64,000 nt of DNA from DASRHK01 sp963776465 (GCA_963776465.1 CAVZMV010000002.1:1178001-1242000), one strand, 5' to 3'; counted from the stretch's first letter, positions 33,756 through 43,209 are shown. A program made the numbers and translations. Notes: generated by a model not told the origin, from the sequence alone.

Positions 33756-35302
33756 GTGACGTGATCACCCTCGATGGCGCGAGCCTGAGCTTCGCGCAGG
33801 TGCTGGCGGTGGCGCACGGCCGTCCGCGTCTCGTGCTGTCGGACGCGGCCAGGTCACAGGTGCAGCGCGCAGCCGACGGCGTGCAGCGGCTGTTGCGGGA
33901 GCACCGGGTCGCCTACGGCATCACCACCGGCTTCGGCGCCTTCAAGGACAAGGTGATCCCGGAGGACCAGGTCGAGCAGCTGCAGCGCAACATCCTCGTC
34001 AGCCACGCGGTCGGGATGGGAGCGCCGTTCGACGTACCGACGACGCGCGCGATCATGCTGATCCGCGCCAACACGCTGGCGCGCGGCAACTCCGGCGTGC
34101 GCCTGGCCACGCTGGACCTGATGCTGGAGATGCTCAACCGCGGCGTGCATCCGGTGATTCCGCAGAAGGGATCGCTGGGCGCGAGCGGCGACCTCGCGCC
34201 GCTGGCCCACATGTCGCTGCCGCTGATCGGCGAGGGCGAGGCCGAGTATCGCGGCGAGGTGCTGAAGGGCGCCGAGGCGCTCGAGCGCGCGGGGCTCGCC
34301 CCGCTGACGCTCGCCGCCAAGGAAGGCCTTGCGCTGACCAACGGCACCGCGGTGATGTGCGCGCTCGGCGTGCTCGAAACGGTGCGGGCCGAGCGCCTGT
34401 CGCAGACCGCCGATATCGCCGGCTGCCTGTCGCTGGAGGCGCTGCACGGCACGCCTGCGGCCTTCGATGACCGGATCCATCAGCTGCGCCGGTTCCCGCG
34501 CCAGATCGAGTGCGCCGCCTACCTGCGGCACCTGCTCCACGGCAGCACGCTGGCGCGCGCGCCGACGCCCGACAACGTGCAGGACGCGTACACGCTGCGC
34601 TGCATCCCGCAGGTGCACGGCGCCGTGCGCGATGCCATCGCCTACGCGCGCTGGGTGTTCGAGATCGAGCTCAACGCCGTCACCGACAACCCGCTGCTGT
34701 TCATCGACAAGACCGGGGAGGTCGAGGTGATCTCCGGCGGCAACTTCCACGGCGAGCCACTGGCGATCGCGATGGATTACCTGGGGCTCGCGGTCGCCGA
34801 GCTCGGCAACATCTCCGAGCGCCGCACCATGCGGCTGACGGACGAGGCGTCCAACACGCACGCGCTGCCAGCATTCCTCACCCGCAACGGCGGGCTCAAC
34901 TCCGGCTTCATGCTGGTCCAGTACACCGCTGCGGCGCTGGCCACCGAGAACAAGATCCTGGCGCACCCCGCCAGCGTCGACACGATTCCGACCTCGGCCA
35001 ACGTCGAGGATCACGTCAGCATGGGCGTCACGGCCGGCCTGAAGCTGCGCGCCATCCAGGACAACGTCGAGGGCATCCTGGCGATCGAGCTGATGGCGGC
35101 GGCGCAGGGCGTGGATTTCCGCAAGGAGGCGATGCCCGGGTGTGGTCCCGGCCGCGGCACCGCTGCCGCCTACGAGATCATTCGTGCTGCCGTGCCGTTC
35201 GTCGAGGAGGACCGCGTGCTGCACGGATTCATGCATGCGGTGCGCCAGATGGTTGCAAGCGGCAAGCTGGTGGACAAGGTCAACGCCGCCCTCGCATCCT
35301 AA
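33752..35302 (+). CDS. hutH: Histidine ammonia-lyase
   Basis: HutH deaminates histidine to urocanate, opening the pathway. ATG 33752 gives 516 aa and overlaps hutI by 4 bp; the longer open frame from 32702 is a shadow. The MIO cofactor precursor Ala-Ser-Gly is at residues 144-146 in GSLGASGDLAPLAHM. YGITTGFG near 55 holds the catalytic Tyr, and ISGGNFHGEPLA and ELGNISERR are also canonical. It is the last gene of hutG-hutU-hutI-hutH. No hutC or hutF regulator/enzyme is present, so control is not visible here. Confidence 0.97.
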   Translation: MSDVITLDGASLSFAQVLAVAHGRPRLVLSDAARSQVQRAADGVQRLLREHRVAYGITTGFGAFKDKVIPEDQVEQLQRNILVSHAVGMGAPFDVPTTRAIMLIRANTLARGNSGVRLATLDLMLEMLNRGVHPVIPQKGSLGASGDLAPLAHMSLPLIGEGEAEYRGEVLKGAEALERAGLAPLTLAAKEGLALTNGTAVMCALGVLETVRAERLSQTADIAGCLSLEALHGTPAAFDDRIHQLRRFPRQIECAAYLRHLLHGSTLARAPTPDNVQDAYTLRCIPQVHGAVRDAIAYARWVFEIELNAVTDNPLLFIDKTGEVEVISGGNFHGEPLAIAMDYLGLAVAELGNISERRTMRLTDEASNTHALPAFLTRNGGLNSGFMLVQYTAAALATENKILAHPASVDTIPTSANVEDHVSMGVTAGLKLRAIQDNVEGILAIELMAAAQGVDFRKEAMPGCGPGRGTAAAYEIIRAAVPFVEEDRVLHGFMHAVRQMVASGKLVDKVNAALAS

Positions 35303-35351
35303 GGGTCGAGTCCGCTTCGGCGGATCGCGCGGCAGGTCAACGGGGGATTGC

Positions 35352-38294
35352 ATGAAACGACAGCAACGTCTGGGGGTATTTCTGGTACTCGCCAATCTTC
35401 TCGCCATGCCGCTCGGCGCGGCGGCGCAGGAGCCGGCGGGCGACGACACGATCAAGCTCGAAGCGGTGCAGGTCACCGGTTCCCGCATCAAGAAAGCCGG
35501 CATCGAAGGCCAGACGCCGGTGATGACGATCAGCGCCAAGGACATCGAGGCCTCGGGCCTGCATTCGATCGGCGACATCCTGCAGCAGCTGTCGGTGTCG
35601 AGCTCGGCGCTGAACACCAAGTTCAACTCCGCAGGCAATTTCGGATTTCCGGCCGACAGCGGCGGCGTTGGCTCGGGCTCGACCACCGTCTCGCTGCGCA
35701 ACCTCGGCGCCAAGCGCACGCTGGTGCTGGTCGACGGCCTGCGCTGGATCAACGAGACCTCCGGATCGGGCGTCAGCGCCGCGGTGGACCTGAACACGAT
35801 CCCGGCCAGCGCGGTCGAGCGCATCGAGATCCTGACCGATGGCGCCTCCTCGCTCTACGGGTCCGATGCCATCGCCGGCGTCGTCAACATCATTACCAAG
35901 CGCAGGCAGAACGGCGGCACGCTGGGCCTCTACGTCGGTGACTACTCGGTCGGCGACGGCCTGACGACTGCCGGCAACGTGTCGTACGGCCTCAACTCGA
36001 GCTGGTACGACTTCTTCGTCGACCTCTCGCGCTTCGACCAGCGGCGGATCGGCTCCGACCGCACCGAGCAGTCGCGCTTTCCGGTGCCGGGAACCGGCGT
36101 CGCACTGGGCAGCTCGGCCATCCCGACCACGCGCTCGGTGTTCTTCCCGCAGGACAACAACACCTACGGCGGACTTTGTCCGCTGACCGATACGGACGGC
36201 GACGGCGTCGACGACACGGCGTTCTGCAACATCACCGCCAACGGCACCACGCCGAACGCCAGCGGGCAGCAGGACTTCCCGCAGAACTTCCACGAGTTCA
36301 CCGGCGCCGACCGCTTCAACTACGCGCCGTACAACTTGTTGCTGACGCCGCAGGAGCGCACGTCGCTGTTCTCCCAGGGGCGCGTGCGCATCGGCGGCGG
36401 TGTCGAGGCCTACGTTCGCGGCGTCTATCAGATGCGCAAGTCGATCAACCAGGCCGCGCCGGAGCCGATCTTCCTCGGGCCCGGCGCCGGCACCGGCGGC
36501 ATCGCCGATTCGGTGAGCATCGACGCCTCCAATCCTTACAACCCGTTCGGGCAGACGCTCGACGCGGGAGGCAACCTGGTGTTCGTCGCGCGTCGGCCGG
36601 TCGAAGGCGGGCCCCGGGTCTTCACGCAGGACGTCGACACGCGCTATGTCGCCGCCGGCCTGACCGGTGATCTGGGTGTCTTCGGACGCGCGCTCGCCTG
36701 GGACCTGAACCTGGTGGCCGCGTCCAACCGCGCCAAGCAGATCGTCACGGGCTCCTACAACATCCGGCACATCGCCAATGCCGTGGGCGCAGTCGATGCC
36801 GAGGGCCGCTGCGTCGAGGACAGCGCGTCGTGCGTGCCGCTGAACTTCTTCGGCGGCCCCGGCACGATCACGCCGGAGATGCTGGGCTACATCGGCTTCA
36901 CCGAGCAGGATCGCAGCAGCCAGAACCTCAAGGTGGTGACGGCCAATGTTTCGGGTGGCCTCGTCGACATGCCGGCCGGCTCGCTGGACTTCGCGGCCGG
37001 CGTCGAGCACCGCCGTCTCGCCGGCTCGTACGCGCCGGACGCGGTCGTCGTCGCCGGCGAATCCAACGGCGTTCCTTCCTTGCCCACCAGCGGCAAGTAC
37101 GACGTCACCGAAGGCTACGTCGAGCTGCGCGTGCCGGTGCTGGCCAATGTGACCGCCGCGAAGAAGCTCGACGTATCGCTGGCGACGCGCTACTCCGATT
37201 ACTCCACGTTCGGGGGCACCACCAACAGCAAGTTCGGATTCGTCTGGCAGCCGCTGGAGGACCTGACCGCACGCGCGACCTTTGCCCAGGGCTTCCGCGC
37301 GCCTTCGGTGGGCGAGCTGTTCGGCTCGCCGGCGCGCTTCGACGCCCAGATCACCGATCCCTGCTCGGTCCGCCGCGATCCCGACGGCAACGCGCTGCCG
37401 CCCAGCGGCGACGCGACCAACTGCGCCGAGCTCGGCGTCGACAACTTCGGCAGCTTCGAGCAGGCCAACACGCAGATCTCCGTGCGCACCGGCGGCAACG
37501 CGGCGCTGCAGCCTGAGGAAGCGCGGAGCATGACTGCCGGCGTGGTCTACAGCCCAGGCTGGGCCGAAGGGCAGGCCTGGTCCAACCGCATGGACTTCGA
37601 GCTGACGTTCTATCAGCACAAGGTCACCGACCAGATCCAGGCGCCGGACGCGCAGACGCAGCTCGATCGCTGCGTCGCCACGCTGGATCCCGCGTTCTGC
37701 GGCGGCATCAGCCGCGGCACCAGCGGCGACATCAACGGCTTCAACAACCAGCTCCAGAACCTGGGCGACCTCGACACCAAGGGCGTGGACATCGGTATCG
37801 GATGGGCGGGCCCGGCGCAGGAGTTCGGGCGCTTCGTAGCCAACTGGCAAACGACCTACGTCTGGGATTTCACCGTGGTGGCCAAGGACACCGGGCTGGC
37901 GGAACCGCGGCAGGTCGGCGTCGAGGTCAACGACAGCGGCATCCCGCGCTGGCGCTCGATGTTGCGGCTGACGTGGGACACGCCGGATCTCGACGTGGGC
38001 TGGACGCTGCGCTACGTGTCCGGCCTGACCGAGCAATGCGGCGACGCCACCGGCTTTCCGAGCTGCAGCGATTCAGACGCGGGCATCAATCGTCTGGACG
38101 CCGTGCTGTACCACGACTTGCGCGCTGCGGTCCGCATTCCTGGCCTGCCGGATCTGGGCCTGGCAGCCGGCGTCAACAACGTGCTGAATCAGGACCCGCC
38201 GGTATGCGTGAGCTGCTCGCTCAATGGCTACGACGCGTCGAACCACGACCTGCCGGGTCGTTTCGCCTACCTGGAGGCGACGCTGAGGTTCTAG
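35352..38294 (+). CDS. TonB-dependent outer-membrane receptor
   Basis: This 980-aa outer-membrane importer starts at ATG 35352 with a signal peptide (about residues 1-25, ending AAAQE). A TonB-box-like stretch (DTIKLEAVQVTGSRI) and a plug domain follow (SLRNLGAKRTLVLVDG, NTIPASAVERIEILTDGASSLYG, AIAGVVNIITK). The barrel ends in FAYLEATLRF, with the C-terminal Phe needed for BAM recognition. It is of the large TBDT class often used for peptides, oligosaccharides or iron complexes. It follows hutH by only 49 bp on the same strand, so histidine-related substrates are possible but unproven. The open frame upstream of 35352 is a shadow of hutH. Confidence 0.92.
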   Translation: MKRQQRLGVFLVLANLLAMPLGAAAQEPAGDDTIKLEAVQVTGSRIKKAGIEGQTPVMTISAKDIEASGLHSIGDILQQLSVSSSALNTKFNSAGNFGFPADSGGVGSGSTTVSLRNLGAKRTLVLVDGLRWINETSGSGVSAAVDLNTIPASAVERIEILTDGASSLYGSDAIAGVVNIITKRRQNGGTLGLYVGDYSVGDGLTTAGNVSYGLNSSWYDFFVDLSRFDQRRIGSDRTEQSRFPVPGTGVALGSSAIPTTRSVFFPQDNNTYGGLCPLTDTDGDGVDDTAFCNITANGTTPNASGQQDFPQNFHEFTGADRFNYAPYNLLLTPQERTSLFSQGRVRIGGGVEAYVRGVYQMRKSINQAAPEPIFLGPGAGTGGIADSVSIDASNPYNPFGQTLDAGGNLVFVARRPVEGGPRVFTQDVDTRYVAAGLTGDLGVFGRALAWDLNLVAASNRAKQIVTGSYNIRHIANAVGAVDAEGRCVEDSASCVPLNFFGGPGTITPEMLGYIGFTEQDRSSQNLKVVTANVSGGLVDMPAGSLDFAAGVEHRRLAGSYAPDAVVVAGESNGVPSLPTSGKYDVTEGYVELRVPVLANVTAAKKLDVSLATRYSDYSTFGGTTNSKFGFVWQPLEDLTARATFAQGFRAPSVGELFGSPARFDAQITDPCSVRRDPDGNALPPSGDATNCAELGVDNFGSFEQANTQISVRTGGNAALQPEEARSMTAGVVYSPGWAEGQAWSNRMDFELTFYQHKVTDQIQAPDAQTQLDRCVATLDPAFCGGISRGTSGDINGFNNQLQNLGDLDTKGVDIGIGWAGPAQEFGRFVANWQTTYVWDFTVVAKDTGLAEPRQVGVEVNDSGIPRWRSMLRLTWDTPDLDVGWTLRYVSGLTEQCGDATGFPSCSDSDAGINRLDAVLYHDLRAAVRIPGLPDLGLAAGVNNVLNQDPPVCVSCSLNGYDASNHDLPGRFAYLEATLRF

Positions 38295-38301
38295 CTGCGG
38301 A

Positions 38302-39453
38302 TCAGGCGCGCGCGGTCTGCAGCTGCAGCGCGCGCACGCGCTGGTATTGCAGGCGCAGCGAGTCTTCCAGCGCCGCGAGCTTGCGGCGCACGTCGCTGTT
38401 CTCCCACTGATCGGCGATCTGCTGCCGCGCCGAGTCGATGCGCTGCGATTGCAGTGCGCGCCATTCGTTGAGCGTTGCCGTGAAGGCTTCGCGCTCCCGC
38501 TCGAAGGCCCTCTGCATCTCGGCCATCTTTCCCGGATGCGAGCAGCTCTTCATGAGCTCGCGCGCGCGCTCGAACTGGCGCTCCACCAGCGCGCTGCGGA
38601 TCTTGAACTCCGGCACGCGCTTGAGCTTGCCGGCAAGCCCGAGCCCCGCCCAGGCGGCGATCCACCACTTGGTCGGATCGAACTGCCACCAGCGAACGCC
38701 GTTGCGGTAGTCCCACTGAAATTCGTGATGGAAGTTGTGATAGCCCTCGCCATAGGTGAAGACGGCGATCAGGTCATTGTCGCGAGCGCTGTGCTCGGTC
38801 GTGTACGGGCGGCGGCCCCAGAAGTGGGCGAGCGAGTTGATGAAGAACGTCAGGTGATGGTTCACCACCAGCCGCAGCAGGCCGCCGAGCAGCAGGAAAC
38901 CCCACGCGTCGCCGAAAGCCATGCCGATCAAGGCAGGCACGACGAAGTTCATGCCCAGCGCCAGGCCCAGGTAGTGCCGATGCTGAAACGCGACGATCGG
39001 ATCCGCCAGAAGATCGGGGGCGTTGGAGAAATCCAGCTTGCCGCTCGGGTAGTCGCGCAGCATCCAGCCGATGTGCGCGGACCACAGCCCGCGGTGGATG
39101 CTGTACGGGTCGTGCTCGACGTCGTCGACGTGGGCATGGTGGCGCCGGTGCGTGGAAGCCCAGATCAGCACGCTGTTCTGCAGCGCCATCGCGCCGAACA
39201 GCATGTAGAAGACGCGCAGGATCCAGTGCGCTTCATACGTTCGATGGGCCCAGAGGCGGTGGTAGCCCCCGGTGATCGACAAGCCGGTCGCGTACATCAT
39301 CACGCCGAAAAACACCCAGGCGCTGGCGGAAAGATCGTGGAACCAGACGTAGGCCGGAAACCACGTCAGCGCCAGCAGGGTGGAGATGGAGAAGAGCATG
39401 GCCGCCGGCGTGTTGACGGGGCTATGCGCGGGATCGTGGGTAGCGGTGTTCAC
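38302..39453 (-). CDS. Acyl-CoA/fatty-acid desaturase (Delta9 type) with C-terminal coiled coil
   Basis: This 383-aa integral-membrane di-iron enzyme should introduce a cis double bond into acyl chains. The three His boxes are intact: HRLWAH near residue 65, HRRHH near 103, and GYHNFHHEF near 237. Several hydrophobic helices lie between them. The last ~100 residues (from about 285) are charged and helical with a coiled-coil look, an extension often seen in proteobacterial members. Desaturases adjust membrane fluidity. It is next to two cold-shock genes on the same strand, although a terminator at 39477-39503 separates them. Confidence 0.9.
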   Translation of the reverse strand: MNTATHDPAHSPVNTPAAMLFSISTLLALTWFPAYVWFHDLSASAWVFFGVMMYATGLSITGGYHRLWAHRTYEAHWILRVFYMLFGAMALQNSVLIWASTHRRHHAHVDDVEHDPYSIHRGLWSAHIGWMLRDYPSGKLDFSNAPDLLADPIVAFQHRHYLGLALGMNFVVPALIGMAFGDAWGFLLLGGLLRLVVNHHLTFFINSLAHFWGRRPYTTEHSARDNDLIAVFTYGEGYHNFHHEFQWDYRNGVRWWQFDPTKWWIAAWAGLGLAGKLKRVPEFKIRSALVERQFERARELMKSCSHPGKMAEMQRAFEREREAFTATLNEWRALQSQRIDSARQQIADQWENSDVRRKLAALEDSLRLQYQRVRALQLQTARA

Positions 39454-39476
39454 AGAAGCATCCGAATTGAGGCGAC

Positions 39477-39503
39477 AAAAAAACCGCGGCAGGGCCGCGG
39501 TTT
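39477..39503 (-). terminator. Rho-independent terminator after the csp genes
   Basis: A 10-bp perfect stem (AAACCGCGGC / GCCGCGGTTT at 39481-39490 and 39494-39503) with a 3-nt loop precedes a run of seven T on the minus strand (39483-39477). It lies 28 bp after the first csp stop. The plus strand also has TTTCTT after the stem. Confidence 0.8.
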
Positions 39504-39530
39504 CTTGTTGAAGCGGTAACGCAGAATAGC

Positions 39531-39743
39531 CTAGAGCGGGCGGATCTGCGTGGCCTGCATGCCCTTGGGGCCCTTCTGCGCGACGAACTCGACCTTCTGG
39601 CCTTCCTTGAGGGTGCGGAAGCCGCTTCCCTGGATTTCCTTGAAGTGGGCGAAGAGGTCGGCGCCGCCGTCAGCGGGAGTGATGAAGCCGAAGCCCTTGG
39701 CGTCGTTGAACCACTTCACGGTACCGGTCGATACATTGGACAT
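39531..39743 (-). CDS. Cold-shock domain protein (Csp), downstream copy
   Basis: This 70-aa OB-fold RNA chaperone binds single-stranded nucleic acid through RNP1 (KGFGFITP) and RNP2-like (DLFAHF) motifs. It begins MSNVSTGTVKWFND and ends ATQIRPL. ATG 39743 follows CAGGAATCC. It is nearly identical in length and sequence to the copy just upstream (39781-39993), 37 bp away on the same strand, so the pair arose by tandem duplication and probably shares a transcript. A strong terminator follows at 39477-39503. CspA/CspD-type proteins usually act during cold shock or stationary phase. Confidence 0.95.
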   Translation of the reverse strand: MSNVSTGTVKWFNDAKGFGFITPADGGADLFAHFKEIQGSGFRTLKEGQKVEFVAQKGPKGMQATQIRPL

Positions 39744-39780
39744 GTCGTTGGATTCCTGGTTGGAGAAAGGTGAACGTTTC

Positions 39781-39993
39781 TTACAGCGGGCGAATCTTGG
39801 TCGCTTGCATGCCCTTGGGGCCGCGCTGGGGGATGAACTCGACCTTCTGGCCTTCCTTGAGCGTCTTGAAGCCGCTTCCCTGGATCTCCTTGAAGTGCGC
39901 GAAGAGGTCATCGCCGCCACCGGCCGGAGAGATGAAGCCGAAACCCTTGGTTTCGTTGAACCACTTGACGGTGCCTGTTGCTGCGGTAGTCAC
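39781..39993 (-). CDS. Cold-shock domain protein (Csp), upstream copy
   Basis: The gene encodes 70 aa starting at GTG 39993 (VTTAATGTVKWFNE), with RNP1 KGFGFISP and RNP2-like DLFAHF. GTG is chosen over the longer frame because AGGAATT lies 8 bp upstream and the resulting protein equals its neighbour in length. The two copies share nearly all residues after position 7. The upstream leader (39994-40217) contains a stable GC hairpin. Long structured 5' leaders are typical of cold-induced csp genes. Confidence 0.93.
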   Translation of the reverse strand: MTTAATGTVKWFNETKGFGFISPAGGGDDLFAHFKEIQGSGFKTLKEGQKVEFIPQRGPKGMQATKIRPL

Positions 39994-40023
39994 AATTACA
40001 ATTCCTGAAAAAGTTTGTTGGCA

Positions 40024-40041
40024 ACGGGCGCGGGCGCCCGT
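40024..40041 (-). promoter_or_regulatory. GC-rich hairpin in the csp 5' leader
   Basis: A perfect 7-bp stem (ACGGGCG / CGCCCGT) with a 4-nt CGGG loop sits 31 bp upstream of the GTG of the first csp gene. It is in the position where cold-shock leaders carry regulatory structure. The rest of 40042-40217 shows no gene. Confidence 0.4.
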
Positions 40042-40217
40042 CATTCTTGCAAGCGATTTAGGAAAGGTAGCCGGGATTGCTTAACAGCACCGCTGGAGAA
40101 GCGGACAAGGGGAACCGTAAATACACTGCCCAATCAGTTGCGTGGCGGACTCTACACGAAAGGCGTGCCACTGTCACCACGCCGCATGGGGGTCTGGGCC
40201 CGCGAATTTCGATCCAC

Positions 40218-41147
40218 TCACGGCATCAGTTTCGGCAGGCTGTCCCAGACCCGGCGGTCGTGCGCTGGCACGACGGTCAGCGCAGGCAGGGATCGCTTGA
40301 TCTGATGCAGGTGCACGATCTGGGTCCGGACCTGTTCTTCGTCGAAGTCGACCAGGCGCCGTGACATCCAGGGCCGTTCGGCCGGCAGAGCGACGCCTTC
40401 GGCCTGCCAGACCAGATCGCCGACCAGCGCGTACCGCTGGCCGCCCGGCAGCGCGATGAACGCGATGATGGAGCCTGGCGTGTGCCCGGGCGCGGGAACG
40501 ATCACGACCGAGCCATCACCGTATACGTCGAAGCTGCGCTCGTAGCCCAGATACGGGCCGCCGGAAAATTCGTAGGTCTGATAGGAGACGTCCGCAAACC
40601 CACGGATCAGGGAGGTCATGCGGTTGTCGGCGCGGATGAAGTCGAGTTCGGCCTGGGGGACCCACACCGGCGCCGGCTTCAGATCCGGGATGCCGCTCAC
40701 ATGGTCCCAGTGCGCGTGCGTCAGCACGATGCCCTTGAGCGATGCGGGATCGATGCCCACTGCCTGCAGCTGCTCCGCTACCGTCGGTTCCCGCGCGTAC
40801 TTCGAGGTTGCGCGCATCAGCGCCGGAATGGTCTGGAAATGTGCGTCGACGTCCCGGCCGAAGCCAGTGTCGAACAACAGCATGCCTTGCGGATGCTGCA
40901 CCAGGATCGCGCCCATCCCGAACACGCGAGGGTCGGACAGCTTGCCGCCGCGATAGGCAAAGGCGGCCTGCGAAAACATCTTTCCTGCCTCGATGGCGAA
41001 GAGCTTCATGCCCTTCGGCGGCGTGGCCGGCGGAAGCTGGTAAGCGACGCCGACGCCGGCGGGCAGCTTGGCTGCGGTGAAGGTCGACAAGAGCGCGCCA
41101 GTGGCTACGACGAGGAGCGCCACCACGATGAGCAGAAATTTTTTCAC
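40218..41147 (-). CDS. MBL-fold metallo-hydrolase (lactonase-like), membrane-anchored or exported
   Basis: The 309-aa protein begins with Met-Lys-Lys and a ~20-residue hydrophobic segment, either a signal anchor or signal peptide. The metallo-beta-lactamase zinc motif THAHWDHVSG (HxHxDH) is near residue 144. Further ligands are in PAPGHTPGS, ALVGDLVWQ and PAHDRRVWD. FDTGFGRD near 95 is the usual first Asp region. The layout resembles AHL-lactonase/AttM-like or other ester hydrolases, so quorum-quenching is possible but not shown. It is transcribed away from dusB, whose terminator lies just upstream. Confidence 0.83.
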   Translation of the reverse strand: MKKFLLIVVALLVVATGALLSTFTAAKLPAGVGVAYQLPPATPPKGMKLFAIEAGKMFSQAAFAYRGGKLSDPRVFGMGAILVQHPQGMLLFDTGFGRDVDAHFQTIPALMRATSKYAREPTVAEQLQAVGIDPASLKGIVLTHAHWDHVSGIPDLKPAPVWVPQAELDFIRADNRMTSLIRGFADVSYQTYEFSGGPYLGYERSFDVYGDGSVVIVPAPGHTPGSIIAFIALPGGQRYALVGDLVWQAEGVALPAERPWMSRRLVDFDEEQVRTQIVHLHQIKRSLPALTVVPAHDRRVWDSLPKLMP

Positions 41148-41182
41148 GCGATTTCCGGTAACCCACCCGGGCGCATCTTGCC

Positions 41183-41210
41183 AAATAAAAAGCCCCGCCG
41201 GAGCGGGGCT
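41183..41210 (-). terminator. Rho-independent terminator, minus strand, after dusB
   Basis: An 8-bp stem (AGCCCCGC / GCGGGGCT at 41191-41198 and 41203-41210) with a CGGA loop is followed on the minus strand by TTTTTATTT. It lies 109 bp beyond the dusB stop and upstream of the MBL gene start. Confidence 0.75.
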
Positions 41211-41318
41211 TGAAGGCTGCGATCATTGGGGGGATCGCAAGAGACGGACAGGGAGGACCGTCGGGGAATACATTGCTCCCGCCGACCCAGCGCCGCAATG
41301 GATAAAACCTACTGCCGC

Positions 41319-42302
41319 CTAGGCGGCCCTAGCCAGGGCGCCGGACGCATCGAAAAACTCCTCGACCAGTGCCAGCTGATGGCGGGCGTCGTCGACACGA
41401 TTGACCTGGCGCCAGAAGACGTCGGCGTGCGGATGGCTCTGGCAGTACCACTGGATGTGCTTGCGCGCGACACGCACGCCGCGCCCCTCGCCGTAGAAAG
41501 CATGCAGCTCGCGCATGTGGCCGAGCAGGATGTCGCGCACTTGCCCGGGCGATGCAGGCGGCAGTTCGTGCCCGGTCGTCAGGTAATGGGAGATCTCGCC
41601 GAAGATCCATGGTCGTCCCAAGGCGCCGCGGCCGATCATCACGCCGTCGGCGCGGGTGTGAGCCAGCACGGCCCGGGCCTTGGCCGGGGACTCGATGTCG
41701 CCGTTGGCGATCACCGGTATCCGAACGGCCTGCTTGATCGCGGCGATGGTGTCGTACTCGGCCGCTCCTTCGTACAGGTCTTCGCGCGTGCGTCCGTGCA
41801 CTGCGAGCGCGGCGATCCCGCAGTCCGCGGCGATCCGGGCGATCGCAAGCCCGTTGCGGTTTGCGCGCGCCCAGCCGGTGCGGATCTTCAGGGTGACGGG
41901 CGCATCGACCGCCTTCACGACCGCGCTGCAGATGTCTGCGACCAGCGCCTCGTCCCGCATCAGCGCCGAGCCCGAGTCGCGCTTGCAGACCTTCTTGGCG
42001 GGGCAGCCCATGTTGATGTCGATGATCTGCGCGCCTTGCTCGACGTTATGCCGCGCCGCCGCCGCCATCATCGCGGCGTCGTATCCGGCGATCTGCACCG
42101 AGATCGGCGAGGCTTCTCCGCGATGATCCGCGCGCAGCCGCGACTTCTCGGTTTGCCAAAGCGTTGGATCCGCGATGGTCATCTCCGAGGGCGCGAGACC
42201 GGCCCCCAGGCTGCGGCACAGCCGCCGGAACGGCAGATCGGTGACGCCGGCCATCGGCGCGAGCACGATTGCGGGCTCGATGCGGTAGGGACCCAGTTGC
42301 AT
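41319..42302 (-). CDS. dusB: tRNA-dihydrouridine synthase B
   Basis: This FMN enzyme reduces specific uridines in the tRNA D-loop. The 327-aa protein has IVLAPMAGVTDLPFRRLC at the N terminus, the catalytic Cys in IDINMGCPAKKV near residue 100, TLKIRTGW, ALAVHGRTRE, and the phosphate-binding VIANGDIES and GVMIGRGALGRPWIF. The pattern matches E. coli DusB (GCPAKKV) rather than DusA or DusC. ATG 42302 is taken; ATG 42311 (adding MRA) is equally possible. In E. coli dusB precedes fis, but here no fis follows and a terminator lies downstream. Confidence 0.93.
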   Translation of the reverse strand: MQLGPYRIEPAIVLAPMAGVTDLPFRRLCRSLGAGLAPSEMTIADPTLWQTEKSRLRADHRGEASPISVQIAGYDAAMMAAAARHNVEQGAQIIDINMGCPAKKVCKRDSGSALMRDEALVADICSAVVKAVDAPVTLKIRTGWARANRNGLAIARIAADCGIAALAVHGRTREDLYEGAAEYDTIAAIKQAVRIPVIANGDIESPAKARAVLAHTRADGVMIGRGALGRPWIFGEISHYLTTGHELPPASPGQVRDILLGHMRELHAFYGEGRGVRVARKHIQWYCQSHPHADVFWRQVNRVDDARHQLALVEEFFDASGALARAA

Positions 42303-42362
42303 GGCGCGCATTGTCGCCGATCGCGGGCCCTCGCTAGGATGCGGGCATACCAGGAGCGCCCC

Positions 42363-43070
42363 ATGGCTTTGCAGACTGACGATGCTTCCACACGCCCACC
42401 CTCCAAAATGCTGCTGATGATGGAGAGCCGGACCTTCGCAGAATATTTCGCGCTGTGGCTGCGCGCGGCGACGATGAAAGATCTGCCGCGGGGCGACGGG
42501 CATCCGGTGCTGGTGATCCCCGGCTTCGGCGCCGGAGATTTTTCGACGGCGCCCCTGCGCCGCATCCTGGGCAAGCTGGGTTACGCCGCGCATGGATGGG
42601 GGCAGGGGCGCAACCTCGGCATGCGTCCGGCCATCAAGCAGTCGCTCGCTTCGCTCGTCGATCGTCTGCATGCCAAGCATGGGACGAAGCTCACGCTGAT
42701 CGGCCACAGTCTGGGTGGTGTCTATGCGCGCGAGATGGCGCGCGCAAAGCCAGCGCAAGTGCGTCGCGTGATCACGCTCGGCAGTCCGTTCAACGTGCAC
42801 CCGAACGCGAACAACCTGATGGGCATCTTCCGCCTGATCAATCGCGGCAAGGCGGTGAAGCTCGATCTCGATGGCTTCCAGCGTCGCATCGCGCCGCCGC
42901 CGGTGCCGTGCACCGCGATCTACACGCGCAGCGACGGCATCGTCGCGTGGAAATGCTGCGTGGAGGATGACGCGCCCAACGTGGAGAACGTGGAGGTGCG
43001 CGGAAGCCATCTGGGGCTCGCGCACAACACGCGCGTCGTGCGTCTGATCGCCGAGCGGCTGGCAAGTTGA
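42363..43070 (+). CDS. Lipase-like alpha/beta hydrolase
   Basis: The 235-aa protein from ATG 42363 follows CAGGAG by 6 bp. Visible marks are an oxyanion segment VLVIPGFGAGDF near residue 48, the nucleophile elbow LIGHSLGGVYA (Ser near 110), a catalytic Asp in IYTRSDGIVAW and His in VRGSHLGLAHN. There is no signal peptide, so it may be cytoplasmic. The layout resembles PGAP1/lipase class 2-type acyl hydrolases. It is divergent from dusB, with about 60 bp between starts. The substrate is unknown. Confidence 0.82.
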   Translation: MALQTDDASTRPPSKMLLMMESRTFAEYFALWLRAATMKDLPRGDGHPVLVIPGFGAGDFSTAPLRRILGKLGYAAHGWGQGRNLGMRPAIKQSLASLVDRLHAKHGTKLTLIGHSLGGVYAREMARAKPAQVRRVITLGSPFNVHPNANNLMGIFRLINRGKAVKLDLDGFQRRIAPPPVPCTAIYTRSDGIVAWKCCVEDDAPNVENVEVRGSHLGLAHNTRVVRLIAERLAS

Positions 43071-43209
43071 CGTCACGTCCGTCGAGACCTGTCAAGTTCT
43101 AGCAGTTGTGTTTTTCGCGGAGCAATGACACTATTGGTTGTGGCCGGCTTCATTCAAGGCGTATTGCCGAGAATCCCAGCCACCCGTGCGAAGTCAACAG
43201 GAGGTATCT

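Noticed and set aside
35303..35351. Small stem (TCCGC / GCGGA) after hutH as a terminator
   Set aside because: It has only a short stem and no T-run, so transcription may run into the TonB-dependent receptor gene.
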